NCBI GenBank assembly: GCA_020746875.1
Contig: JAGTJL010000022.1
Coordinates: forward strand, 833,743 to 897,742
Source: Rhexocercosporidium sp. MPI-PUGE-AT-0058
Taxonomy: Eukaryota; Ascomycota; Leotiomycetes; Helotiales
Length of the DNA: 64,000 nt
Direction of reading: 5' to 3'
The position numbers were made by a program, and so were the translations under genes. Below, in pieces: positions 34,845 to 48,900 of the stretch. The notes below the pieces were generated by a model. It worked only from the letters and a program-made list of their open reading frames with translations. It was not told the origin of the DNA and did no database searches. Numbering within the stretch: position 1 is the first letter of the stretch; every line of letters begins with the position of its first letter.

Positions 34845-37800
34845 TTAATTTATAAGAATAATTAATAAAATATTAAAAGATATTATACTTTTTATTATAA
34901 TATCGTTTTTAAACGATATTAACGTAAAAAGACTATATATAAATTATAATTAAAAGGAAGCATAGCTTAGAATTCGCTAGTTCGTCTTTAAGCACCTTCT
35001 TAACCTTAATAAGACGCTAAAACGCCTTAAGCGCGCTGGAGTTATTATAGGCCTTAAATCGCAGTTCTATCGTAATAATATAAACGTTATCGACTATATA
35101 TATAATTCATAAAAAGAGAACCTTAGTTATATATTTAATTAAAATATAAAAATAAAAAGAATTTAAAAATATTATAAAAATTAAAAGATTTTTAAGTTTA
35201 ATTATTTATTTTTATATTTAAATTAAAGACTTTTATTTATTAACCGAGCCGTTATACGATTTTATTAAAAAAGGAGTTAAATTTATATAAAACTCCGTAA
35301 CTTATAGTTAAGTAATAAAAACCTTTTAAGTTATTTTATATATTTTTTTAATATTTTATAAAATTGATTACTTTAAGAACGCTAACGAAATTATCGTTTT
35401 TATAGATTTTAATAAAGTCGGATAAGATAGTTTTTTCGGTTAGCGTGACTTAAAAAATAATAAGCTTAAACCGGCGAGGTATAAGAGCGGCTTTTAAATA
35501 AAAATAAAACGAGATTATAACGTTATAAAAAAAGAATATAAAAGTATACTTTTAATCTTTAAGAAGCTTAAGATTTAATTTATAAAAGTCTATTTTATTA
35601 TAAAGATTAACGTAAATACTTTTATTATTTAATTTAAAAGAGTTATTTACGATTACTTTAATGCGATACTTACTCGCTGGCTCGCTTAAATTAGGCTTTT
35701 CGACTTCGAAGTACGTTATATTAAAAGTATTACGTATATAATAGCAAATGCTCTCTCGAGGAAACCTAAATACTTTAATAATATTAAAAAAGATACCGAA
35801 AATAATAATAATAAGAATTAGATTTTAATTAAGCTTAATGCGGTTAGAATTTGTTTTATAAAAGTAAAGAATATAAAAGACTTAATAAAAAAGCTAAAGA
35901 CTCTCGATAACTTTAAGTTAATTTAAAGACGTAATATCCTTATCGATATAAAACGAAAAGTTTAAGAATTACGAGATAAGTCGAATAATTAAGTAATACT
36001 TAATAGTAACTTAAGTATAAATTAAAAAAGCGAAGCGGATTTATTAATATTTTTAAAATATTATAAAAAGTATTATTAAAAGATAATTATTTATTTAATT
36101 ACGCTTAAGACTTTAAAAGATATAAACTTAAAAGCCTTTTATATATTTTTTAAAAAAAGTATTATTATATAAAGTTTATAATTTATATATTTAAAGACTT
36201 TTATTAAAAGGCGTACTTATTAAATTTATTATTAATATTAATAAAAATAAAGCATATATTTTGCGAAGCTATTATAATAACTTCGGCTATAAAGGAAGGG
36301 AAAGTATATATTACCGCATTTCTTAGCGCTATTTTTAAAAGAGTTATTTTAAAAACTCCGTGGAATTCGTTAAAATATATAATAAATATATATTACGTAA
36401 TATTAAGCGATAAAAAGAGCTTATAATTTTAATTATTTTAAACGGACTTATAGAAAAATAAGCGCTAAATATTACTTTTATATTAATATAAAACGGGAAA
36501 AGGTATTTTATTATTACTTAAGATAATATAAATAATTAAGTTAAACTTAAGGCGCTTGCTTCGAAAGAGGTTAAAGGCATTACTGATTTTATTTAATAAG
36601 ATATTATTTGTTAATATAAGCTGTTTTAAAAACTAGTAGTCGATGGAGGTATAAAGAATATAAGCGAAGTCGTTAACTTATTAAATAAAATAAAAATTCG
36701 ACGAATTTAAATATTAACTTATAACGTAAAAGCTAATAATATAATCGAGCGTGAATATAAGCTTATTAAGAATGCTCTTTTTAAAATAAAAAGAAATTAA
36801 ATAAATAACTTATTAACGGTTTTATTTACTAACCGCATTATAATCTATAAACTTATAAGTTATACCTTCTTTTATATAATTTGCGGTAAAGAATTACTTC
36901 GTTTTATTAAAACACGTTATTTTATTTAAAGAAATCGCTTTTTAAAAGATATTAAGAATATTAACGATTTAATTTATATTTAAACTCTTTAATATTAAAT
37001 ATAAAATAATAATATAAAGGAAGTTAAGCTTTAAAAAATACGCCGTAAATAAAAAAGAAAAAAAGCTTTTAATGTAAAAAAGAATATTTAAAATAAGCTA
37101 TTATAAGTTAAAGCCTTAGTTTTTAGGCACAACTTTATTCAATAAATCGATATATTAAGGAGTAAAACGCTTGACTTTTAGTAACTAAGACCTTACGAAA
37201 TTTATAAAGCTTTCTTTAAAAAGAGTTATTATAAATTAAAAGAGTTAAAAGACAATAGTATATTTCTTTATAGTACTTTTATAATTTAATCGCCTTAAGC
37301 TATTTTATAAACGAGAGCGCTTTATTTATTATAAATACGACAAGCTTTTAATAATAACTTAATATAATAATAATAAAGACTAGCTTAAACCCAGTCTCGA
37401 GGAGCGAAATTTATAAGGCCTTAAAGACTTTAAAAAGCTTATAAAATAAATTATATAAAACGATAAAATTATTATTTAAGTATTTAAAAGGCTAACTTAC
37501 GCGGAACGAAGTTAATATTAAGTCGTTATTTATTTTTTTAATAAGTAGTTTAATCGCTATAATTAATATTATTAACTATTCTTTATTATAATTCTTATAA
37601 CTCGTCGCTTAATGTTATTAAACGCTAAACTATAGCGAGGACTTATTTTTTATATTTTATAAAAAGGATAAAGATTAAGACATAATAGTAAAAGTATATT
37701 GAAATATTAAGGGCTTTCTTTTAAACGACGAAAAATCCCCTTAATACTTCGAATATTATTTACGCTTATAAATACCCTTTAATCGCATATATAAGTCGTT

Positions 37801-40800
37801 TTGTAATAATAATATTAATATCTCAGTCGAGCTAAATAATGTGTTTGCAGTAATTGCCTTTTAAATAATTTAATATTATTAACGCTAGACGTATAAGCTT
37901 AAAAGCTTATAAATACAGTAATTATTAGCACTTTATAAAGTTAAAAAAGCCCTTAAGAAACTTAAAAAGAGCTTTAGCCCCGTGAAGTAATTTAATTAAA
38001 TTAAGTCGATTATAGCTTATATTATAAAAGAATAAAATTTAATTAAGTATTTTTTTTTATTAAATCTTATAAAGAGTTAAATAATAAGTTAAACGAGGTT
38101 CTTTTAACGAGTCGTTTTAAAGCGTTAATAATTTTAATGTATTAATAGGTTAGGCGTTAAAGTCGATAACCTCCCGAGATATATGTAAGCTTATATAATA
38201 AGTCTTTAAAAGTAATTAAAGATTAGAAATTCTTTTTTAATATTATTTAAATACTTTATAACGAAAAAGATTTACTTTAATTAAAATAGCTTTTAAAGCT
38301 ATAGTAAATAAGTTATTAATTTAAAAAAAATATATATAACGATTAAGAGGTTACGCGTAATTAAACGACTTAAAATTTAAAAGAATTTATAAGGTTAAAT
38401 AAATAAAATTAATTTATATATTTAAATAAATAATAAAGCGCGTAATAAGCTATAAGTTATTATAAAGGAAATAAGTTATTATAACTGCTTTATATTAGTA
38501 ATAAAAATCGTTAGATTTATTATTAATAATATAAAAAGTTCATTTAAATATTAATAACTCTAATATAACGTACTTAAAAACGGAGTTTAGTATTCCGAGA
38601 CTGTAATAGTTAAGTTAAAAATAAGTAAAATAAGTACGGTTAATAAGTTAAAAATCTTTAGCTTTTTTATATTTTTTTTACGCTTTTAACTCTTTATATT
38701 ATAAATGCTTTATTTTTAATTAAATTATTAATCCTCGGAAATTAGCGGTTAAGATATTATAAGCTTAAAGTTTAACGTAAGGGTTATTATTAAACTTTAT
38801 AAGTTCTTTTAATCGACGGCTGCTAAGTCTAGGCCCTTACGCTGCTTAAGTATTAATAATAATAATTTAATTAAAAGTAAAAGTATAAAATAACGGATTA
38901 AATATTATAATAAGTCGAGCCTGCCTTAAGTTATTTTAAATAACGTATTAAAGTATTAAAGTAATAACGACTTTATTCTTTTTAGAGTTTTAATTAATTA
39001 GTTTTAAAATAATAAGATAAGTAAAATTACTTTATATAAAGGGAGATTTTAATTAATTTAAATTACACGCCTCTTTCTTAATTATTTTAAAATCTCACTT
39101 ATTAAAATTTAAATATTATTATTATAGTTTTGTCGTAATAATAACTTTATAAAGGACTTAAGTAAGTAAATAATATTTTATTATAAGTATTTAAGCTATT
39201 TATAAGTGTTTTTTTAACTTTATCTTTATGAAGCTATCTTTTATTAAATAAATTAACTAGACTTTAAGTTAAGAGCTTTTTTTAATTAAATATTAGTCTT
39301 TAAACCTTTAAATTAAAAATATTAATCGATTAAGAAAGAGTATTATTGCTTTTGCTTTTAAAATATATTTGCTTTTTTTTAGACTTAAAATCCGGCTTAA
39401 CTTACACTGGCTTATAAAGGTGTTCGGGGTATGTTTTTATTACGTTTAAAATTATTATAAAGTTATATTAATATAAGGTTTTTTAAAAGAGAATTTTATT
39501 TTTAAATAAAAGAGGTTATTTTAATAAAAAAATACTTTTAGGAAGCTTAATATTATTAGTTTAGAAGTTATTTATAATATAATTAATAAAAGCTTAAAAT
39601 AAATAATAAAATTAAAAACACTTTTTATTTTAATAAAGTAATTAAAGTTATGCTTTTACTTTAAGTCTTTAAATTATATTAAAGAATTATTAAGATTTAA
39701 AAGTTAATAATATCGAATGAAAAAGAATTTATTTTTAGTTTTTTATTTATTTTAATTAATTAATAATAAGAAGTAAGTCGAAGGAAAGCGACGATAAAGG
39801 CAGTTTAAGATAACTTATAGTTTATTAAAGCTTTAAGGGTTATTCTTAAGAAGCTTTTACTTTATAATTTACCGTTAAAAAAGAGAAAGACTGCGAGGAA
39901 GATTAAGTAGCTCGAAGTTAATATATAAAATATAAAATATTTTCTTTTTTTCTTTTAAATATAATAAATTTTAGCCGCTTATAGTAATTTATTTATTTAT
40001 TAAAGAATAATAAGAAAATATAATAAGAAGTTATTAAGGTATTATTAACGCTTTTATTTAATATAATAACCGTTAAAATAAAAAGAAAAGGAATTACTTA
40101 AGACCGACTTTATTATTATTTAATATCGACTTATTAAAGAAATAAAAATAATAAAAAATAAAATAAAAATAAAAAAAAGATTTAATTAAGTTAATAAAAG
40201 AAATACTTTAATTAACTTTTTTTTCACTTCTTTATTATATTTCGAACTTCGAAGGCAAGGAGACCGTCCTTCGATTACTTATTTACTTTTAATTTTATAT
40301 ATTTATATTTTTTTGTTCTTTTAATATGCTTTTAATATATTTCCTTGTATTTTTAATAATAATTAAAAGATTAAAAAAGTTTATAAAAGATTTATTAAAA
40401 TAAAAATATAAAAAAAGAGCGGGGTTGTTAAAAATACGTTACCTTAAAGTATAAAGGAATATTAACGAATTTAACGCGTTATAAAAATCGATTTTTATTT
40501 TATAAAGAAAGTCAGTTTTTATATTATAAAAAAAAGAGTCGGGAATTTATTTAAAATAATAATTATACGCCGATTTATTTTAAAAGAGTTACTTTAATTT
40601 TATTAAAACTGAAGTTTAATTAAATATAATATTTAAGAAAGTAATTTTAAGCAGTAAAAACGACGCAATAAATATTAAAAAGCGTAAAAAGACGCGTAAA
40701 GCCTCCTTAAGAGTATTATAAAAAAGAGTAATAAAATTATTAAAAAAGAAAAGAAGGAAAAAAAATATTAAAATAAAAGACGATATTTAAAAGTATTAAG

Positions 40801-40884
40801 CGAGACGATTATTTGCTTTTAAAGGTAAGCTATAAGTTACTTAACATTTACTTATTCTTATTTAAATATATTTCCTTTAAGTAT

Positions 40885-41166
40885 TGTGGTGGGGTTGACC
40901 TTAGAGGCCCATTTGTTACGTGATTGAGCTACATCTTGCTGTATTTAAGATAGCCTTTAAGGTAATATCCTTTAAGGGATAATAACGATTTTTATTATTA
41001 TAATATTTCCTTTTTATTTAAACTATACCTTTCCCCTCTTTTAATAAGTTATATACTTTAAATATATAATATCTTAAGTACTCGTTAAATAAGTATTTCC
41101 TACGATTACCCTCCGGCACTTATTTTATTACCTTTTTATTATGTGTTTAGTGTTTTCCCCTTTATA
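40885..41166 (+). repeat. E3 5' LTR
   Basis: 282 bp, TGTGGTGGGGTTGACC start; end mutated to CCCCTTTATA. Confidence 0.9.
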
Positions 41167-42053
41167 TTTATTAGTGACCGACGTAAGGAGTAAGTAGAAA
41201 AGCTAGAATAAAGTACGTAAAAAAGCCTAGAGGCCCCTTATATTAATTATAAGGACCGAAACCGATAAGTGCTCGAACTAGTATAGACTTATTTACTTAG
41301 AGATCTCTTAGCCCTTAAAGTAGAACTAGATACGGTACCTCGACAGTCTCCTATAGCATAACGAGAAGCACAGGAAGTCTAAAGGGAAACCATTTACTTT
41401 TAATATAAGAGTACTTAGACTACTGGAAAAGCCAGTTCTAGCACGTAAAGCATTAATATTAAGAAGGTCGGACCGAAAATAACCGGATTACGTTATTAGA
41501 AACGCCTCAACCGATATTAAAGTATATTCGATATTTCGGAAAACGAGAAGTAGACTATTTAAAATGAATCCGGTAAATTTCAACGCCGACCGCACTTTTA
41601 GTAGGCGTATTTATTACTCTTTTCTTCTTCTTTTCCGTTAATAGCTTACTTTAGGCTAGCGAGACGGAGTTTAATAAAAAGGTATACGGGGTTTTACTTT
41701 ATACTTTTTTAATTAGTTTTAGTTTTAAGTTATTTTACGCCGAAATTAACTTTAATAATAATAAAGCTTTAGTATTTAACGAGATTTATTTACTTTGCTT
41801 AAGCTTATACGTTTTTTTATTATAAGAATAAAAAGCTTAGACTTCGGCGTCTTTCGGGCTTTATTACCCCAGGAAGAGCTTAAAGCTATAGGCTTTTTAA
41901 CTTAATATTTTATTTATATATTTCTTTTGTTTTCTCGAGCTCGTATGTTCTTCTTTTTTTAATATAATATATTATATCTTTTACTCTTTTATTAATAATA
42001 TTAAGCGTATTTACTCTTTAGTAAATCACTAATTTTATTAAAAAAAATTAACT

Positions 42054-45000
42054 ATGTCCGAAAACGACACTAAAAACAACGCCTTTAGCGGCAACTTAAA
42101 GGGTAAGGAGCCTGAACGACTTATTAATAACTTTTTTATAACCCGAAGAAGCTCTGCGACCTCGACTATAGACTACTTTATTATTAAGACTGGCTTTACA
42201 GGCTTTACAAGCTCTTTTACTTTTGTGCCTATTAGACCCCTAATAAAGCCTAATATTGCTAGAATTATTAACTTTATTTTATTATAATTATTAAGAACAC
42301 TTATAAATAATGTTTTAATTATTAATAGGAAAAAGAAGAGAAATAAAGGCGGCGATAATAACTTATAATAAAATATATTTAATTATAACTAAGGTAGTGG
42401 CTATTTAGAAAGCTTTAATATAAGAGCTTAGGCCGCCTCTCAAGCTTTACCGGCTTATATAATACTTACTTAGCTTATATACTCTTAATTTATATTATAT
42501 TCGCCTCCGAAGTAAGGGGGACTTAACTCCGCTAATATAGGCTATGTAGCACTGCTTTAGGCTTAAGCCACTTCCGCTTAAGCTTTTTAATTAACACGAC
42601 CTATGCTAAAATAATATAGACTTATTAAAACTTTTATATTATACGAAATAAACGAGGCTTTAAATAGTTACTATTATAAACTTACCTTTAATAATATAGC
42701 GTCTTAATAACTTATGTCTTAAGCCGCACGACTTATTACGGACTTTATTAAAGGACCTCCTTATTTTGTGATAACTTAAGTTATGCTAACTCTAAGTACC
42801 TTTAGTTACTTATATTTTGACGGGAATAATATTATTAAGTTCTTTAAGACCTTAAAGCAGCTCTTTACGGCTCGAGGCATTACGAATGACGCCGAAAAGA
42901 AATAATACGTCGTAGACTATTATACTCTCGAAGTTGGCCAAAACATTAAGTAGCTCCCCGACTTTTTTAATAATACTTATTAAGAGTTGATTAAGGAAGT
43001 TATAAGAGAGTACCGAACGTTTGACCTTAAGTAATATTATTATATTTTTTAAAACTTAGAAAAGATATTTAATAACTTTAAATATATCGCAAAAGATACT
43101 TTTAAATCTCAATCTCGACAGTTTCTCTAAGCTTTTAAAAAGATTAATCGAGCTTATATGTAAAAGAAAATTATTATAAAGCGATAAATAACTATAAAGT
43201 TTCTGGCGGCTTTACTTAAGCACTTAAGGCGGAAGGCCGGAACTTTTATAAAGAATAATAATACCTTTAATACGGAAAACATATAATCTTTTAATAAAAT
43301 ATACGCAGGAATAAAAGGCTTATTCCGAGTCGAGCGGGAAATCGACACTTTAATTAAAGAGAAAGTATTATTTATGCGAATTACTCGGGCCGACCGTCTT
43401 CGACTTAAGTTAAGTAATAGCAAAACTCCTTCTTTAACGGTATAGTTCGGGGGGCTTAACTTTATAGCTTGCCTTAAGCTTATAAGGTATAAGGACAATT
43501 CTCTAGCTCGGGAGATCAACGACGTCTTTAAGAAGAGTTCGGTGCTTCGTCTTAAATTAAATTAAAAAAGGCATATTTAAAAAGAAGTCATTCCTATTAT
43601 CGAGAGGCTGACTCGCGATATTAACTAAGCTATAAAACGGAATATTAATATAATTACAGAAGGACTGAATAACTTACGCATTTTATACGCTATTATAAAG
43701 AAAAGAAAGAATTTAAAGTTAATAGCTAAAGTCAAGGCTTTATCTACTTACGAGTCGATCGCATACCCTAAAGAAATTAAGGTATTTTATTAAGATTCTA
43801 AAGTAAGCTTTAAATATAATCGACGTTTTAATATAAAGGACGACACAAGCACTAAATGCCTCTTTTACTTTAATAGGCCGATTTTAGGTATTAAACCTTA
43901 AGAATTCTATAAGTATTAAAATTAATATCACGAGTTTAAAAAGTGGCTTAATTTAGGAATTATTTATAAGAATAAAAATAACTATATTTATATAAGCCCT
44001 TAAAAGAAAGGAATAGAAGCTTAAGCGGTTTAATTTCCTTAGGACAAACTAAGAAGAAAAGTCCTTATTTTACGAATAATTAATATAAAAAGAGACTTAG
44101 ACTCGAGGCGAAAAGAAGAAGCAATTTAAAAGAAGCTCTAAGACGTTTAAGAAGCCCTTTTGGCTTAATAAAATATTATGCCGAAGTCAGCCTTAGAAGG
44201 ACTAATATTAGAAATAAGTTGGGAGCCCTAGGACTGTTTAAATATTTTTATTATCCGACTTTTTAATATAAAAGAATTAGTTAACGTTTAAAACGTATTT
44301 ATTACTTCCGATTCAAAAGGAATAAATAATAGCTTCGAAATAATACTTATAGAAATAAGACGACAAAGTACCGTTGCTTTTAAAATAATAATAAGAGCCG
44401 AATTATATATAACCGGAATTTTATTTTAAGAACGTCTTAAGATTTAAGTTAATTACGGAAAACTAAAAGTTCGCGAAAAAGTCAAGAATGCCGTTAGATT
44501 TTAAGAGCTTATAAACGTAAACCTTTTAATTAAAATACTTAAAGTAAAACCTACTTAAATTATTATAAAGGACAATAATAAGAATATTATTTTTAAGAAA
44601 TTAAAGGAAGTTATTTTAGCCGTGAGTCGAAAAGGACCGACTATTATTAAATTACCTTTTACGGGGACTATTCGGAAACGCGCTAAAAGCAATTTATTTA
44701 TTATCGTTAAGGCGACTTTAGGCCGACCTCGCGTATATTAGGCGCTATCGCGGAATAATTACACATTAAATAATACGCTAGATAAGCTTTTTATTTAAAA
44801 AGAGTTCCTTAGAAACTTAACCTTAAGAGAAATCCTTATTTTAATCGACCTACTAAAGATAAGTCGACCGAAGACTATTAATTAAGAAATTCAGGACTTA
44901 ATCGCTACTATTAGTATTAAGACTATAAAGTATATAGAGGCTCTTTGGGACTGTAATTAAGAAGGGAATAATATTATATTTTAACGCCCCTTATTACTTT

Positions 45001-45950
45001 AAGCTAACACTTTAAATTCCATATTAAAAGGACTACGAACTTCGCGATAGCCTAAACGTATTTTCTTTAAATAAGAATAACGAGTTATTACTTACTTTAC
45101 TATGTCTCGAGCTAGACTTACGTATAAGCTTTAAATTTAATAAAGGAAATAAAAGTATTAAGTCTTCTTAATATAAGAAATGCTAATTTAATAATTAACT
45201 TTTTAATTATTATTAAGTCTAATTCCTTTTTTTAGCCCGATATTTATAATTTTAACTGCTATTTTAATAGCGCTTTAAAGAGTAATAATTTTAAAAGGGA
45301 AATTTAAAGTCGATTTATTGCCAACCGCTAAAGTTTACTTAGTCGACACACCTTAAGGACTGAGTTATAAGTAATACTTTTTAACGCCGAAGTATGTAAT
45401 TACTATGCCTAAGAGGACGAGACTTAGTGATATCCGAGCTACTCTTAATTTCGACGTAAAAGTTAGTTATATATTTTATAATGTTATTATTTAATTAAAA
45501 GTCCTTATTATAAAAAGCGACTTTATGGCCCTAAAGAGTATTATAAGCGTAAAATCGCGATTTTTAGGATATGCGGACAACGTCCCGATTATAATAAGAG
45601 ATTATATTATCTTTATTAGGTTTTATATTATAAATATCTTAAGTATTAAAGTTATTCTTGAATTTTTATTTTTTTAGACTGCGTGCGTTTCATTTAAATA
45701 CTTATTTAATATAAAAGGCGGTCTAGTTTACGTTAACTTATAGAATAAGACTACGCGACTAGTTATTATTATTAAAGCAGTTGAACTTATAAAGTACGTT
45801 AAAAGCATTGAAGCTACGAAGTCTAAGAGCCGAGTTAGTAGAATATTATTAAATCCGGAATTAAATTACTTAGAATCCGAAACTGACTCAGGAAATAAGT
45901 AACTGGCTATAATTAAAGCTTTATAATTAGTACCGTCGAATGCTTTTTAA
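42054..45950 (+). pseudogene. E3 gag-protease frame (ORF1), 1,298 codons, inactivated
   Basis: ATG at 42054 (MSENDTKNNAFSGNLKGKEP), first stop after 77 codons, then a continuous phase with stops to TAA at 45948-45950. A gag core is readable from TFSYLYFDGNNIIKFFKTLK (about 42790-42850) through YYTLEVGQNIK and LIKEVIREYRTFDLK. A zinc-knuckle relic CLFYFNRP lies near 43857, where fungal Gypsy gags have a CFYC-type knuckle. The protease region is TLNFDVKVSYIFYN at 45441, matching LNSGAEVNYIF in E2. The long N-terminal gag and the protease at the C-terminus define the ORF1 layout of this family. Confidence 0.88.
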
Positions 45951-48900
45951 AAGATACTTCCTTTGAGCTCGAGGACGAACATTTTTACGGGAGGGACGAA
46001 GAAACCTTTAGTAATGAAAGTAATTCCTCTTTCGAAGACGTCTTATATATTTTTATTAAATATATAAAGTAAGAATTTATAATTTTAGAAACGGACCTTT
46101 ACGATTACCCCTTTTATAAAGACTTTATTGAAGCTCCTTTCGGTAGAGAACGTGTGTTTAGTACTGTATTAACTGAGAAAATCGAGCTTACCTTTTAATT
46201 TACTATAAATTATAATATTTTATTAATAACGTCTTTATTTAAAGAACGCAAATAAGTTTCGCGGGTCCATATTATATATAAGACAAAAGACAAAAAGATT
46301 AGGCCTATAAATTAAATAAATAAAATAAGAGATGCGCCTAAAGGCCGTGAAGACTAGTACGAAGTCTTTAAAGAAAGGGACTTTTCTTAAAAATAAGTTA
46401 AGAAGTATTAAGATATCTTACTCTTTCGTTTTGCCGGCTTTCCTTATAAATTTAAGATTACGGAAGAGCGACTTACTACTTTAAATATTAAAGATATATT
46501 ATAATTAAAAGAAAAAGCTCTTTTTAACGAAATTATATTGAATCGAGAAGGTGTTATTATATTTAATTAAATTAAGTGTAGGAAATTTTATAAGGATATT
46601 TTACTATTTATAATTATTAAAATAGTAAACCACGAAGCTTAATAAGCATTATACTTTTTACTTTTTAAAGCGTTAACTCCCGAAGTCAAGAAGATGGTAG
46701 AAGACAGACTTAATTATGGGGTTCTCGAACTCTTTAAAGGGCTATATTGTAACGCTTAGTTTTTAATTAAGAAGAAGGAATTAAGAAAGTATTACTTGAT
46801 TAACTCGACAATTATGCTTAACGCAATCACTTTAAGAGACGTTAACTTACCTCTTTTTATTAACGAATTTTTAAAGGAATTTATAAGATATCATATTGCG
46901 AGCTTAATAAACTTATACTTAGGTTATAATTAATAAGTATTATATTAAAGCAGCCGAGATATAACGGCCTTCTTTGTATCTGGCATTAGACTAGTCCAAA
47001 ATACGACGTTATTTTAAGGAGCTATAAACTTTATTGCTTAGTTTATAAGAACGATTAATAAAATACTAAAAGATATTATGCTTTTTATTATAATGTCGTT
47101 CTTAGACGACGTTAGCGTAAAAGGACTATATATAAATTACGATCGGAAGGAAGCACGGCCTGGAATTCGCTAATTTATCCTTAAGCACTTTCTTAACCTC
47201 GACAAGATATTAAAACGCCTTAAGCGCGCTAGAATTATTATAAGCCTTAAATTTTAGTTTTATTATAATAGTATGAACGTCGTCGGCTACGTATGTAACT
47301 CGTAAGGAAGAGAACCTTTAGCTGCACACTTAATTAAGGTATAAAAATGGAAAAAATTAAAGAACGTTATAAAAGTTAAAAGATTTTTAGGTTTAATTAT
47401 TTACTTTTATATTTAAATTAAAGACTTTCGTTTATTAGCCGAGCTGTTATACGACTTTATTAAAAAAGGAGTTAAATTTATATAAAACCCCGCAACTTAT
47501 AGTTAAGTAATAAGAACTCTTTAAAATATTTTGTGCTTTTTTTTAGTGTTTTATAAGATCGACTACTTTAAGGGCGCTGGCGAAATCGTCGTTTCTATAG
47601 ACTTTAGCGGAGTCGAATAGGGTGGTTTCCTTGGTTAGCGTGACTCGAAAAATAATAAGCTTAGACTAGCGAGGTATGAAAGCGGCTTTTAAACGAAGGC
47701 AGAACGAGATTACGACGTTATAAAAAGAAAATATAAAGGTATACTCTTAATCCTTAAGAAGCTTAAAATTTAGTTTATAAGAGTTTATTTTATTATAAAG
47801 ACTGACGTAAACACTTTTATTATTTAACTTAAAAGAGCTATTTACGACTACCTTAATATAATACTCACTCGCTGGCTCGCCTGGATTAGGCTTTTCGACT
47901 TCGAAGTGCGTTATATTAAAAGTGCCATATATATAATAATAAATGCTTTCTTAAGGAGACTTAAATACTTTAAGGATATTAAGAAAGATACCGAAAATAA
48001 TAATAATAAGGATTAAATCTTAACTGAGCTTAATGCGGTTGGAATTTACTTAGTAAAAGCGGAAAGCACGGAAGACTTAATAGAAGAGCTAAAGACCTTC
48101 GATGACCCTGAGTTAACCCGAAGACGCGATATCTTTATTAACATAAAGCGAAAAGTTTAAGAATTACGAAATAAGTCGAATAATTAAGTAATACTTAGTA
48201 ACGACTCGTGTATAAACTAAGAGAGCGAAGCGAACTTATTAATATCTTTAAAATATTATAAGGAGTATTATTAAAAGATAATTATTTACTTAATTACGCT
48301 TAAGACTTCGAAAAGTATGAACTTAAAAGCTTTTTATATATTTAAAAAAAAAGTATTATTATACAGAGTTTATAATTAGCGTGTTTAAAGACTTTTATTA
48401 AAAGGCGCACTTATTAAACTCGTTATCGACATTAATAAAGATAAGGCATATATTTTATAAAGCTATTATAATAGCTCCGGCTATAAAGAAAAGGAAAGCA
48501 TATATTACCGCATTTTTCAGCGCTATTTCTGGAAGAGCTATTTTAAGGACTTCGCGGAATTCGTTAAAATATACAATAAGTGCATATTACGTAATATTAA
48601 GCGATAAAAAGAGCCTATAGTTTTAATTACTTTAAACGGACTTATAAAAAAATAGGCGTTAAATATTACTTTTATATTAATACAGAACGGGAAGAAGTAT
48701 TTCGTTATCGCCCAGGACGATATAAGCGGTTAAGTCGAAGCCAGGGCGCTTGCTTCAAAGGAAGTTAAAGGCATCGTTAATTTCATTTAATAAGATATTA
48801 TTTACCGATACAGATTATTTTAAAAGCTGGTAGTCGATGAAAGCATAAAGAATATAAGCGAAGTCGTTAACTTATTGAATAAAGTGGAAATTCGACGAAT

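Larger units (their letters stand above)
33353..38590 (+). pseudogene. E2 pol frame, interrupted by TRIM2, inactivated
   Basis: RT, RNase H and integrase are collinear with E1 and E3. A 108-bp deletion near 33987 lies between two AAGAAA copies present in E1 (14064 and 14172). TRIM2 sits inside the RT region at 34341. The integrase tail with PSLEER is near 37390, and the C-terminal extension (from about 37829) is 8 nt shorter than in E1 and E3 over the same interval, so it is out of phase here. Stops throughout. Confidence 0.78.
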
